Positions 1-8,080 of a stretch of DNA of 39,059 nucleotides are shown in pieces; within the stretch, counting starts at the first letter, position 1; each line of letters begins with the position of its first letter. The notes beneath the pieces are model-generated. The model saw nothing but the letters and a program-made list of their open reading frames with translations, was not told where the DNA came from and did not search any database. The translations under genes and the position numbers were made by a program. The DNA is from Actinomycetes bacterium (lineage in GTDB: Bacteria; Actinomycetota; Acidimicrobiia; Acidimicrobiales; Acidimicrobiaceae). The stretch is taken from positions 1 through 39,059 of the forward strand of contig JAJYGA010000045.1 of NCBI GenBank assembly GCA_021785255.1, written 5' to 3'.

Positions 1-66
1 CATGTAACTGATAGACCACATGTCTTCCGTTGCGCCAATCATCGATCATGCAGTGCAATATAGTAC

Positions 67-83
67 ATAGCAATTAATGCTAT
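67..83. repeat. Small hairpin upstream of tnpB (possible IS left-end structure)
   Basis: ATAGCA and TGCTAT (67-72/78-83) form a perfect 6-bp stem with a 5-nt loop, 12 nt before the tnpB start codon. IS200/IS605-type ends carry subterminal hairpins, so this could mark the left end. The stem is short and AT-rich, and the true left boundary cannot be fixed from one copy. Confidence 0.3.
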
Positions 84-95
84 TGTAGGATCGAT

Positions 96-1532
96 ATGGT
101 TGCCAAGTCTGGATCGGACAGTGAAAACACAAGGTACAGAACAGCCATTATCCCCGTTACCTTATCCGGTGCCAACTATCGCCTAGCTCACAACTCATGC
201 CATAGTGCAGCGCTACTGTGGAACCAGGCGGTTGACTTTGTCCATGCCCAGTGGAAGGCTGAGCGCTCTCCAGGTAAATACGACATCCAGTCGTTTCTCA
301 ACTCGTTACCTTTGCAAGACCGTCCATTACACGCCCATACCACCGAGATAATCGCTCACGATCTGCATGAAGTAATAACTACATCTAGAACAAATAACAA
401 AAACGGGATGAAGGTAAGATCTCCTTGGCGCAAGAAGAACTACCGCCCTCTCTCGTTCTCAAAGGGATATGGCTGGCGAATCTCAGATAACCAACTCCAC
501 CTGTCCCTTGGTAGAGGCCGTCCACGTATCGGCTGAGCTATTCCTGAAGTCTTTGATTCAGCAACTGCCAACCCAGTACCATACGACAAGTGGGGCGAGA
601 TCCAACTGTGCTGGGACCAAGATCAAAGACGGTTCAGTCTCCATATCCCTTACAAGACAGTACGTAAGGGCTCTAGTGGTGACTCTGTCACTGCTATCGA
701 CGAGGGAGTTATCAACTCTATGGCACTTGCCACTTGGGTAGATGATAAAACCATAGACGTCACTATCATCAACGGTCGCCAAGCCCGAGCGATCAAACGC
801 CAGAGAAACAAGGCCGTCGGTCAGCTCCAGCACAAGATCAGTAAGTGTAGACCCGGATCAAAGAGGTACAGAAGGCTGGTAACAGCGAGGAAAAAGGTAA
901 ACGGAAAGACCAAGCTATCTCTTCGTGACTTCGACCATCAGGTATCACGCAAGGCGGCTAATCACGTCATCAACCACAACACAGGCAGGCTAATAGTTGG
1001 TGACGTGAGGGGCATCGAGAAAGAGACCAAAGCCAAAGGGCGCATGGGTCGTCACTCTCGTCAACAACTCTCCCAGTGGTCGAGAGGTCGCCAGGAACGC
1101 TATCTCAACGAGAAAACTAACTTAGGGATAGAGCACTTAAACGAGTCTTACTCTAGCCAAACTTGCCCAGCGTGTAAAACACGCAACCGGCCATCAGGCC
1201 GACACTACCGATGCAAAAATCCTATCTGTGGATTTACTTGTCATCGAGACGCCGTAGGAGCGATCAACATCCTCCAAAAAGCGATAGAAGGGGAATACGT
1301 GCCCATAGGACCGGATGTGACAATCCGAGTCACGTATCTCCGGGCTGTCGAACGCTGGTCCCCAGATCAGCGCAAGGCACACCACATGGTGCAGCGCCGT
1401 AAGGCCAGAGCTCTGAGTAGTGCCCAGAACCGGGCCTTGTCTGAGGCATCTCAGATTAGTAAGCCGAAGCTAGCAAACTCATCCACCAGTACTAATTCAT
1501 TAGTACCAGACCAGTCGGTTGTGGTGGCGTGA
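96..1532 (+). pseudogene. tnpB: TnpB RNA-guided nuclease, interrupted by one in-frame TGA
   Basis: This frame encodes an IS605 OrfB/TnpB of 478 codons, the ancestor family of Cas12. AGGA lies 5 nt before the ATG. A single TGA at 534-536 (codon 147) interrupts it, and the same frame then continues unbroken with conserved sequence, so this is a point nonsense mutation and not a frameshift. RuvC-I is AIDEGVIN (D202). The usual RuvC-II region reads VGDVRGIE (about 301-308). A zinc ribbon follows with CPAC and Cx4C (C357, C360, C373, C378), then RuvC-III HRDAVGAINI (D385). The last 90 residues are a long basic tail that overlaps the probable omega RNA. Other genes here use TGG for Trp and TGA as stop, so recoding is unlikely. 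The fragment from 720 keeps the zinc ribbon but lacks RuvC-I D202. Confidence 0.85.
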
Positions 1533-1605
1533 TGGAAGCGATGCCAGGTAACCCTAACCAAACGGCGAGGCCAGAAGCCCCGTCCGTACGGGCGGGGAGG
1601 TTCAC
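1400..1605 (+). ncRNA. Candidate omega RNA (reRNA) of the TnpB element
   Basis: TnpB guide RNAs overlap the 3' end of tnpB and run to the element's right end. Here the tnpB tail is followed by an 8-bp GC hairpin and then GGTTCAC, the layout of known omega-RNA scaffolds. The 5' boundary is a guess. If the scaffold ends near 1605, the guide would be the flanking sequence starting about 1606, which leads into the 3' end of ureF. Confidence 0.4.
1578..1597 (+). repeat. Right-end hairpin of the tnpB element
   Basis: CCCCGTCC pairs with GGGCGGGG (one G-T pair) around a GTAC loop. It is followed by AGGTTCAC. This GC-rich hairpin just after tnpB is typical of IS200/IS605/IS1341 right ends and forms the last stem of the omega RNA. 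It could also act as a transcription stop, but no T-run follows. Confidence 0.6.
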
Positions 1606-1625
1606 CCGAAGGACTGCGTTGAGGG

Positions 1626-2351
1626 CTATGTGCTAAAAAGCTTAGTTGTCAAGGTTACGTGTCTGTACTGAGACTCTTCGATCACCATGGAGACGTTGAT
1701 TGCATCCTCAACGTCTATGGATTTTGCCAACTGTATCATTGAAGGTATCTGTTTCGCGAATCTCGACAACATGAGCTGAGTGTTTCTGTGCCCCAAAGCG
1801 CCTAGCCGTTGAGCGTTGATTACCATGGTTTTTATCGATGAAAAACATCCAAGAGCGGCTACCTCGTCGATGGTGTCATCGTCGTCTAGCGGCAAAGCAG
1901 AGATCATAGCCCAGATCCAAGGTGGCATATTTTGGAGCTTGACCGCAGAGGCATAGGCGAGAAGGAGGTCATTAGGGGTAACGTCAAGGAACAACTCTAA
2001 AGTTCTGGATCCGGTGGTTATGAAGGCGGTCCGAAGTTCTACAGTTGGAAGGCTTGCAAGGCATTTCGTTCCATAGAACCTAGCTCGATCCATCCAAGAT
2101 TCCTTGCTTTGGATCAAGGTAGGATCAGCTAAAAAGGGGGAGGCTAGGTGAGCGAGATCGAAAAAAAGTGGAAGTTCACCTCGCGCAAGCACAACCTCGA
2201 GGTATCTCAATACATATCGGTAGACCCGCTCTGGAAAAGATAACTCGTCTGCGCCGGGATTGACGACATATCCTTCGAGGCCGTAACTGTGAGCGTAAGT
2301 GCCATTTGGAAACGAAGTGTCAAATATCTGTGAGAAGAGCAGACCGTTCAT
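1626..2351 (-). CDS. ureF: Urease accessory protein UreF
   Basis: UreF joins UreD and UreG in the cytosolic complex that delivers nickel to apo-urease. UreF is thought to act as a GTPase effector for UreG. The N-terminus carries the family signature as FSQIFDTSFPNGTYAHSYG (residues 6-24), matching the usual LLQLSDSALPxGxFxxSxG. A helical body and the C-terminal RLGALGHRNTQ segment follow. The ATG at 2351 gives 241 residues, close to the family norm. The open frame runs on to 2531, but that would add 60 atypical residues and overlap ureG. No clear Shine-Dalgarno is seen, so the start is provisional. It is divergent from ureG-ureD, which is unusual, and the tnpB element ends about 20 bases past its stop. 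Confidence 0.8.
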   Translation of the reverse strand: MNGLLFSQIFDTSFPNGTYAHSYGLEGYVVNPGADELSFPERVYRYVLRYLEVVLARGELPLFFDLAHLASPFLADPTLIQSKESWMDRARFYGTKCLASLPTVELRTAFITTGSRTLELFLDVTPNDLLLAYASAVKLQNMPPWIWAMISALPLDDDDTIDEVAALGCFSSIKTMVINAQRLGALGHRNTQLMLSRFAKQIPSMIQLAKSIDVEDAINVSMVIEESQYRHVTLTTKLFST

Positions 2352-2486
2352 AACTTCAGTATGTCGGCGTGTGTGAAGGCGGACGTATCCAAGACGCTTT
2401 GGTAACGGGGAATTAACGTAACTGTGCGTATTTAAACGCTGGAGGATGGTTAGGTTAGCTCTAGCAAAGACGTAGAGGAGGTTTCT

Positions 2487-3155
2487 ATGCATGATCATCT
2501 TGCAAGTTTTCTTGAAACACGTAGAGATCATCGAAGTTTTGTCGTTGGAATAGGTGGACCTGTGGGAGCGGGCAAGACAACCTGTTTGGAGAAACTGTCG
2601 CGCATAATGAGCGAAACAGTGTCACTGGCTGCTATTACTAACGACATCTACACCACAGAAGATGCAGTTTTCATGCGAGAAAACTCCAATCTTCCCCAAG
2701 ACAGGATCGTTGGCGTAGAGACCGGAGGATGCCCTCACACGGCGATACGAGAGGATGCCAGCGTGAATCTTTCTTCGATCTACGAGCTTGAACAGCGTCA
2801 CGAGGACCTCGAGCTTATATTTGTCGAGTCTGGCGGTGATAACCTTACGTCGAGTTTCAGTCCTGAACTTACTGACATGTGGATCTTTGTGATCGACGTA
2901 GCAGAAGGTGATAAAATACCCAAAAAGGGTGGTCCTGGCGTTTGCGTCTCAGATATTTTAGTGATAAATAAGTACGACCTGGCGCCATATGTAAACGCTG
3001 ATTTACAGCGAATGGAGGCGGACGCCAAGGCACAAAGAGGTGATAGACCATTTGTATTTCTGTCTATGAAAGAACCTTCGGGATATGAAGAGCTTGCAGA
3101 CATGATACTTCAAAGGTACTACGCGTTTGTGCGAGCGGGAAAAAGCACTGTCTAA
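2487..3155 (+). CDS. ureG: Urease accessory GTPase UreG
   Basis: UreG is a SIMIBI-class GTPase that binds nickel and powers its insertion into urease. The sequence has the P-loop GPVGAGKT (24-31), the UreG signature ETGGCPHTAIREDAS, ESGGDNL, VIDVAEGDKIPKKGGPG, and the guanine-specificity element NKYDLAPYV. The Cys-Pro-His metal-binding motif is intact within GGCPHT. Length (222 aa) is slightly above the usual 200-210. AGAGGAGG lies 5 nt before the ATG and fixes the start. It is followed by ureD 37 bp downstream, and ureF is divergent 135 bp upstream. Hydrogenase HypB is a relative, but these motifs are those of UreG. Confidence 0.96.
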   Translation: MHDHLASFLETRRDHRSFVVGIGGPVGAGKTTCLEKLSRIMSETVSLAAITNDIYTTEDAVFMRENSNLPQDRIVGVETGGCPHTAIREDASVNLSSIYELEQRHEDLELIFVESGGDNLTSSFSPELTDMWIFVIDVAEGDKIPKKGGPGVCVSDILVINKYDLAPYVNADLQRMEADAKAQRGDRPFVFLSMKEPSGYEELADMILQRYYAFVRAGKSTV

Positions 3156-3192
3156 TTTTGCTTTTCAAACATCCAGGATATTGGACGACCTG

Positions 3193-4002
3193 ATGCCAAT
3201 CCCTGAGGAACAGGCGTTCGCTGGTGAGATAAGGGTAACGTTTTCGAAGAGTGCTTCTAGTTCGTGTGTCATTAGGGATCTGTATCAAAGTGGATCGTTG
3301 AGGCTTTCTCCTCTTAGAAGAACCATGAAAGGGGGAGAGCTGAGTCTCATTCACCTAGGAGGCGGGGCCGTTGCAGGGGACCGACTGTGTAACTCGATTC
3401 GAGTTTTTGGCGGAGCGACGATCCACCTTCAAGATCAAGGGTCATTGAAGATCTTCAAGTCGTTGGACTCTGCCAAGGCTTCCCTTGAGATGGATATCGA
3501 AGTTAGAGACGAATCTCACTTTAGCTACATTGGCGAACCGATTGTTCTTTACGAAAATGCACGTTTTTCTTCTCAGGTTATCATTGAGATTCAAAATGGC
3601 TCAGCTAGCTATGTAGACGTGTTGAGTGCAGGGGTTGGCTTTCACCAACATCGTACTTTGGGATACGACTTTGTGTCTTCGACTATCCTGCTTTACGTAG
3701 GAAGTGAGCTGGTCCTTTTTGATAGGTTGACAAACGATAGGTCGGATACGCTGCTATTTGACGACGCCAACAGTACGTTTTCCGCCTATCCATACCTCGC
3801 AACTTTTGTGGCTGCCGATACCAAAGGGAACGAGTCGATATTTTTGCATGACGTTGCCACGTTACTTGCACTGAACTCGGAGGAAGATAACGGCGTCTCA
3901 ATTGGCTTTGCTGTTCACGAAAGACACATAAGTGCCAGGATACTTTCTTCACAACGTGATCTCATCTATCGATTACTTGCACAGCTCACTGCATTACGGT
4001 AA
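3193..4002 (+). CDS. ureD: Urease accessory protein UreD (UreH)
   Basis: UreD is the scaffold that docks UreF and UreG on apo-urease and forms a nickel tunnel. The identifying motif is HLGGGAVAGDR (about residues 54-64), equivalent to NPGGGxxxGD in the family. It is followed by the beta-rich middle region (LQDQGSLKIFKS, then YIGEPIVLYENARFSS). The ATG at 3193 gives 269 residues, and GGA lies 7 nt upstream. An in-frame TTG at 3127 would overlap ureG by 29 nt and is less likely, as family members usually begin shortly before the EIRVTFSK-like strand. It forms an operon with ureG. It converges with the malY-like gene 27 bp downstream. Confidence 0.85.
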   Translation: MPIPEEQAFAGEIRVTFSKSASSSCVIRDLYQSGSLRLSPLRRTMKGGELSLIHLGGGAVAGDRLCNSIRVFGGATIHLQDQGSLKIFKSLDSAKASLEMDIEVRDESHFSYIGEPIVLYENARFSSQVIIEIQNGSASYVDVLSAGVGFHQHRTLGYDFVSSTILLYVGSELVLFDRLTNDRSDTLLFDDANSTFSAYPYLATFVAADTKGNESIFLHDVATLLALNSEEDNGVSIGFAVHERHISARILSSQRDLIYRLLAQLTALR

Positions 4003-4029
4003 AAGCTGCTTCGTGTGGCTTTGGATTAT

Positions 4030-5184
4030 TTAGTTGGCAAGAAATGGTTTCAATCTGTCCAGGGATTCTTCTAATACTTGATGCGAAGTAGCAAGATTCA
4101 ATCGGGCATATGACATTCCCTTTAGAGGTAGGAAATCTTCACCGTTGCTAAGTGCGAGTTTCGCGTAATTCAGTAAGAACTGATAAGCGCTGAGGTTGTC
4201 TAACGACAATTTGTGAGAAAAATCTATCCAGGACATATAAGTGCCCTGTGGAATGGTTGCATTTAGTTCGTATTCCTTTGCAAACGCAGCCAGGAGCCTA
4301 CGGTTGCTGTCTAGGTACTCGAGCGTTCGAGATAGCCAAGTCTTTTCATTTTCAAAGGCGACTGCTCCTGCAAGGAGCCCTAAAGAGGATGGACCAGACA
4401 GTAGACCCTTTGGAATAGATTGCATTAGTTGACGAGGCTTGCCACTTGGTATATGAAGCGCTGCGGCGTGAAGCCCCGCAAGATTAAAGGTCTTGGATGC
4501 TGACAGTAAAGAAATGGTACGTCTGGCTACTTCAGGCGAGATTGATGCGGTCGGTATGTGTCTATGTCCGTCAAATACTATGTCTCTGTGAATCTCGTCG
4601 GAGATAATCCACAGGTCATAGTCCATAGCGATGTCCGTTATCTGTTGTAGTTCCTCTTCTTCAAGTACCCTTCCAGTTGGGTTATGAGGATTGCAGAGGA
4701 GCAATATAGACCCTGGACTTTGACGAGCACTTTCCTTGAGATCGTCCATGTTCATTCGATACACTCCATCAATGAGTTGCATCTCAGTAGTTACGATGGT
4801 CTTATTTGATTCCTTTACAGACCTAAAAAATGGGGGATACGCCGGCGACGCAAATATGACTGCATCACCGGGCAAAGTTGACACTGCCCAATAGATGGCC
4901 TGTACTATGTCGCCTATTGGTTCAAGCTGTTCTTGCTCGTAAAGATACCCAAAACGCTCGTATGTCCAAGTGTTGATAGCGTTTAAGTATCGATCATAGA
5001 GCCGTTTTGATGGATAGCCGAGATCAGAGCGATTGACCGCTTCGGATAGTTCTGACATAACCGAGGCCGGAACAAAAAGGTCCATATCTGCAACCCAAAG
5101 TGGAACTGTATCTTCTGGATAGTTGTTCCACTTGGTGGAGTCTTTTCTACGTTGCCTAATCTCCTGTGAACTTTCATCTGACAT
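4030..5184 (-). CDS. MalY/PatB-type PLP C-S lyase (cystathionine beta-lyase-like)
   Basis: This is a fold-type I PLP enzyme of the MalY/PatB branch. Members cleave cystathionine or cysteine conjugates to a thiol, pyruvate and ammonia. The N-terminal hallmark is KWNNYPEDTVPLWVADMD (18-35). CNPHNPTGR and ISDEIH (D196) follow, and the Schiff-base lysine is K231 in SASKTFNLAGLH. At 384 aa it is a normal length. AGAGG 5 nt before the ATG at 5184 sets the start, and the frame is open further upstream. It is last in a minus-strand group after the class V PLP enzyme (70-bp gap) and an EamA exporter. Together these suggest sulfur amino acid or thiol metabolism, but a plain aminotransferase role is possible. 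Confidence 0.82.
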   Translation of the reverse strand: MSDESSQEIRQRRKDSTKWNNYPEDTVPLWVADMDLFVPASVMSELSEAVNRSDLGYPSKRLYDRYLNAINTWTYERFGYLYEQEQLEPIGDIVQAIYWAVSTLPGDAVIFASPAYPPFFRSVKESNKTIVTTEMQLIDGVYRMNMDDLKESARQSPGSILLLCNPHNPTGRVLEEEELQQITDIAMDYDLWIISDEIHRDIVFDGHRHIPTASISPEVARRTISLLSASKTFNLAGLHAAALHIPSGKPRQLMQSIPKGLLSGPSSLGLLAGAVAFENEKTWLSRTLEYLDSNRRLLAAFAKEYELNATIPQGTYMSWIDFSHKLSLDNLSAYQFLLNYAKLALSNGEDFLPLKGMSYARLNLATSHQVLEESLDRLKPFLAN

Positions 5185-5254
5185 GGAATCCTCTTTCTTT
5201 TTCGAGTGTGGACAGCAATTGATTATCTCTTGAACCATGGATAAAATGCGAGGT

Positions 5255-6364
5255 CTATGAAAGAACTTTAGCAGCTGCTTCGACGTCGCCTATATCGTTG
5301 TAGAGGTGAAATGTGAGGCGAGTTCGTCCAGCCCTTACTGTAGTTTGAATATTTGCCTCGACAAACTTCTCCAACGCAACATCGGTTGTTAGGCTGACTA
5401 TCGCGGAGTTTGATTCAGGAAGCCCAAGCTCTGAGAGCAATAGGTTGGCTAGATGTACATTATGAGCCTCGATATTTTCGATGCCGACCTCGTCCAAATG
5501 AGCTAACGCAGTTTCCGCCGCGTAGTACCCGAACCAGTCGGGGGATATGTTGTACCTTCTGCCTTCGCAACTGAGACGCAGCGGTGAGCCATATATTGAA
5601 GTCCATGGATCCGCTCCAGCGTACCAACCAGCATCAAGGGGTTTGAGCCAACTCATGGCTTCTTGGGATACACTTAAAAATCCGGTACCTCTTGGAGAAC
5701 ACAACCATTTGTATGCACTGGCTGCGACTATATCGAAACGGTGTGCCTTGACCTTCTTCCATCCTGCTGCCTGAGTGAGATCAAGATAGGTTTTGACTCC
5801 ATTTGAGGTAGATGCTTCATAAAGTGCGTCTAGGTCGAGGACGCGACCATCGGCACTTTGTACCGAACTGACAGCCACTAGATCGACCTCGCCGTTTATG
5901 GACTCAAGAATTTGATCAAATTTAACAACTTTCATGTTGAGTTTTCCGAGATCATGTTGCACAAAAAATGGAAACAAGACCGACGTGAAATCGTTTTCGG
6001 CAAGGAGGACGGTCGATCCTTCAGGTAGAGATGATGCCACCATGGCTGAACTGATGGAGACCTGAGGAACGATAGCACATGTTTTTGGGTCTGTATCGAT
6101 AAGTTTTGCAAAGTGGAGAACGGAATTCTGGACTGATTCGTCAAAGTCAGGAGCGTAAAGAGTTCCATCTTGCCACTGCTGCAGTACATCTTTAAAGCGT
6201 GAAACTGCCGACTGTGGAGGTAGCCCCACTGTGGCTGTATCGAGAAAATGTCCTATCGGTGCAAACTCCTTGGACAAAGATTGTTCTAGCACCTGCGTCG
6301 TAAGTGTAGCGTCATCTTGGGATCGATAGGTGTGAGGCGAAGTATAACTGGCATCGGTTGTCAT
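5255..6364 (-). CDS. Class V aminotransferase-like PLP enzyme
   Basis: The protein belongs to the class V aminotransferase/NifS-like superfamily of fold-type I PLP enzymes, which includes cysteine desulfurases, isopenicillin-N epimerases and kynureninase relatives. PLP contacts are visible: YLDLTQAAGW (Asp about 195) and the lysine K219 in ASAYKWLCSPRGTGFL. It lacks the mobile active-site Cys loop of IscS/SufS, so a desulfurase role is not supported. The C-terminal VRAGRTRLTFHLYND matches the (V)R(I/L)S-H-xYN element of the family. The start is uncertain: the ATG at 6364 (370 aa) and a TTG at 6412 both lack a good ribosome site. It sits between an EamA exporter (87 bp upstream) and the MalY-like lyase. 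The substrate is unknown. Confidence 0.75.
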   Translation of the reverse strand: MTTDASYTSPHTYRSQDDATLTTQVLEQSLSKEFAPIGHFLDTATVGLPPQSAVSRFKDVLQQWQDGTLYAPDFDESVQNSVLHFAKLIDTDPKTCAIVPQVSISSAMVASSLPEGSTVLLAENDFTSVLFPFFVQHDLGKLNMKVVKFDQILESINGEVDLVAVSSVQSADGRVLDLDALYEASTSNGVKTYLDLTQAAGWKKVKAHRFDIVAASAYKWLCSPRGTGFLSVSQEAMSWLKPLDAGWYAGADPWTSIYGSPLRLSCEGRRYNISPDWFGYYAAETALAHLDEVGIENIEAHNVHLANLLLSELGLPESNSAIVSLTTDVALEKFVEANIQTTVRAGRTRLTFHLYNDIGDVEAAAKVLS

Positions 6365-6451
6365 AGTAGATAGCGTATTTGTGAAGAAGTGTTGTTCCTG
6401 TTGCTGCTTCAAGGTTGAAGTTGAAATATCTTTGTAACTTGCAACTGCTTG

Positions 6452-7360
6452 TCACGTGAACGATCGACGTTGGTGGGTCTTTGACCTGCTTAGATGGATA
6501 GACAACAATACCGCTGACACACCAATGAGGAACATTGAGTCTAGGTGTTCATTTAAGAATAAAGCGCCTCCAAAACAAGAGATCAAGGGAATGGCGTACA
6601 ATGTGGCACCTTGGAGTTGAGGTGAAACAAACTTTGCAGCATAGTTCCATGCCATCAGTGCTCCCAATGTGGCAAACAACGAAAGAAAAGCTATCGTTGC
6701 TAGGAGCACAGCTGGATGAGTGGGAACGATTCTGTTTGGTGAACTGTCCGTTGTAAAAACAAATGCTGCGATGCACAGTGATCCGAAAGTCAAGCTCATC
6801 ACGGAGTATCTGAAGGCACCGATGACTTTTGTGTAGTTACGACTTGCAACTACATAGATAGACCAACAGATAGCTGATAAAAGAGCCAGAGCTACTCCGA
6901 GTAGATTCGATGAAATACCTTGTTTTGTTCCCGCCAACGAAACTACGATAACGCCACCTAGACCCAAAAAAAGAGCGACGATGTTTCTCAAGGTTAATCT
7001 TTGACGCTGATGCGCGAGCATGATCACCTGTATAAGTATTGGCTCCAGGCCCAAGATGATGCCCGCTTCGCTCGCAGGCATGCGTTCGAGGGCTGACGTT
7101 ATCAAAAGCTGGTAGATAGCCACTCCGCAGATTCCAAGGAGAAACGTACCGGCGATGAGTCGGGGGGTAAGACCGTGCAGATGCACCTTCTTCAATAGGA
7201 TAGATCCAAAAACGAGGGTTAAAAGGAATCTGCTAAAGAGTAATGAGTTGGCCGAGGTGTATGTTAAGGCGAACTTTGTTGCGACAGGGGTCAACCCCCA
7301 AAGAAAAACAGATGACGTCAAAGCTGTCATAGGTCCAGAGCCAGTGTCTTTGTCGTTCAT
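6452..7360 (-). CDS. EamA/DMT-family transporter
   Basis: This is an integral membrane protein of the drug/metabolite transporter superfamily with about ten hydrophobic helices in two EamA repeats. Features include FLWGLTPVATKFAL near the N-terminus and LEPILIQV in the first repeat. The second repeat starts near LLGVALALLSAICWSIYVVASR. Members often export amino acids such as cysteine or O-acetylserine (YdeD), or other metabolites. The chosen ATG (7360) has GGTAAG just ahead, and the frame is open to 7423. It is first in the minus-strand group with two PLP enzymes, so it may export a product or toxic intermediate of theirs (inference). It is divergent from mscL with a 116-bp gap. Confidence 0.8.
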   Translation of the reverse strand: MNDKDTGSGPMTALTSSVFLWGLTPVATKFALTYTSANSLLFSRFLLTLVFGSILLKKVHLHGLTPRLIAGTFLLGICGVAIYQLLITSALERMPASEAGIILGLEPILIQVIMLAHQRQRLTLRNIVALFLGLGGVIVVSLAGTKQGISSNLLGVALALLSAICWSIYVVASRNYTKVIGAFRYSVMSLTFGSLCIAAFVFTTDSSPNRIVPTHPAVLLATIAFLSLFATLGALMAWNYAAKFVSPQLQGATLYAIPLISCFGGALFLNEHLDSMFLIGVSAVLLSIHLSRSKTHQRRSFT

Positions 7361-7476
7361 TCTTACCAATATGTTACAAGAAAAGCGACGGGTGGACACT
7401 GCGTGTACGATAGCTGGAGTCAAAGATCCGAAGGGCCGTTGCCTTATGGGAATAGTAAGCGAGGGTGAAGTAAAAG

Positions 7477-7893
7477 TTGTCTGGTTTCAAAAAGTTTATT
7501 ATGCAGGGAAATCTGCTGAATCTAGCAGTTGCAGTAGTGATAGGCACTGCATTTGCCGCGTTGGTGAAGGCTCTCGTTGTCGATTTGTTCACACCAATAA
7601 TAGGTATTTTGGGTAATCATGCAAACTTCGGGAGTCTTTATTTCAGTGTCGCCCGCTCAAGGTTCTTATATGGAAATTTTGTGAACTCTGCCATAACGTT
7701 TTTAACTACCGCAGCGGCAATCTACTTTATAGTGGTATCTCCGGTTCTTCGGATTCAAGCGCGTAAAGCGGCGAGAAACCCAATTGCAGCTACTACAAAA
7801 CTTTGTCCAGAGTGCTTGTCTGAGATTCCTCTTGGCGCAAGACGTTGTTCATTTTGCACTTCTATACTCACTGACTCCGAAGGCGATACTTGA
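7477..7893 (+). CDS. mscL: Large-conductance mechanosensitive channel MscL with C-terminal zinc ribbon
   Basis: MscL is a pentameric inner-membrane pore that opens on hypo-osmotic shock. The N-terminal helix FKKFIMQGN and the gate-lining LAVAVVIGTAFAALVKALV (TM1) are classic. TM2 is in NFVNSAITFLTTAAAIYFIVV. After TM2 the usual short cytoplasmic helix is replaced by a four-Cys ribbon, CPEC...CSFC (C110, C113, C124, C127). The start is a TTG, with GAGGGTGAAG 6-15 nt upstream, and the N-terminus then matches the family length. The periplasmic loop is short. Such zinc-ribbon tails occur in some actinobacterial MscL proteins and may mediate assembly or redox/metal sensing (inference). Confidence 0.92.
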   Translation: MSGFKKFIMQGNLLNLAVAVVIGTAFAALVKALVVDLFTPIIGILGNHANFGSLYFSVARSRFLYGNFVNSAITFLTTAAAIYFIVVSPVLRIQARKAARNPIAATTKLCPECLSEIPLGARRCSFCTSILTDSEGDT

Positions 7894-8080
7894 ACAACTC
7901 TTGAATTGGTCTGATTCCTGAGAATCCAACGGTGGACATGCAAATGCCATGTCAATGGGGCATGTAAAAAAGGATCGTTGGCAAACATAGCTATGTGGCC
8001 AAAACCTGCAACGGTAGGACGCTTAATAATTCTGACGAGATTCTTGGTCGTTAGTGGCATCGGTAGGTACTATTGAAGTT

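Larger units (their letters stand above)
67..1605 (+). mobile_element. IS1341/IS605-type tnpB-only element (approximate ends)
   Basis: The element consists of a small left hairpin, an orphan tnpB and a strong GC-rich right-end hairpin followed by GGTTCAC. No TnpA (Y1 transposase) is encoded, so it would depend on a TnpA elsewhere for movement. It lies directly downstream of the ureF stop codon, with about 20 bases between the presumed right end and that codon. Both boundaries are inferred from the position of structures. A second genomic copy or an empty site would be needed to fix them. Confidence 0.5.

Noticed and set aside
96-1532. TGA read as Trp or selenocysteine in tnpB
   Set aside because: Many genes here end in TGA and use TGG for Trp, no selenocysteine insertion structure is evident, and TnpB has no Sec at this site. 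A nonsense mutation is simpler.
2352-2531. Longer N-terminus for UreF (60 residues)
   Set aside because: It would overlap ureG on the other strand and has no similarity to UreF; the family signature starts right after the ATG at 2351.
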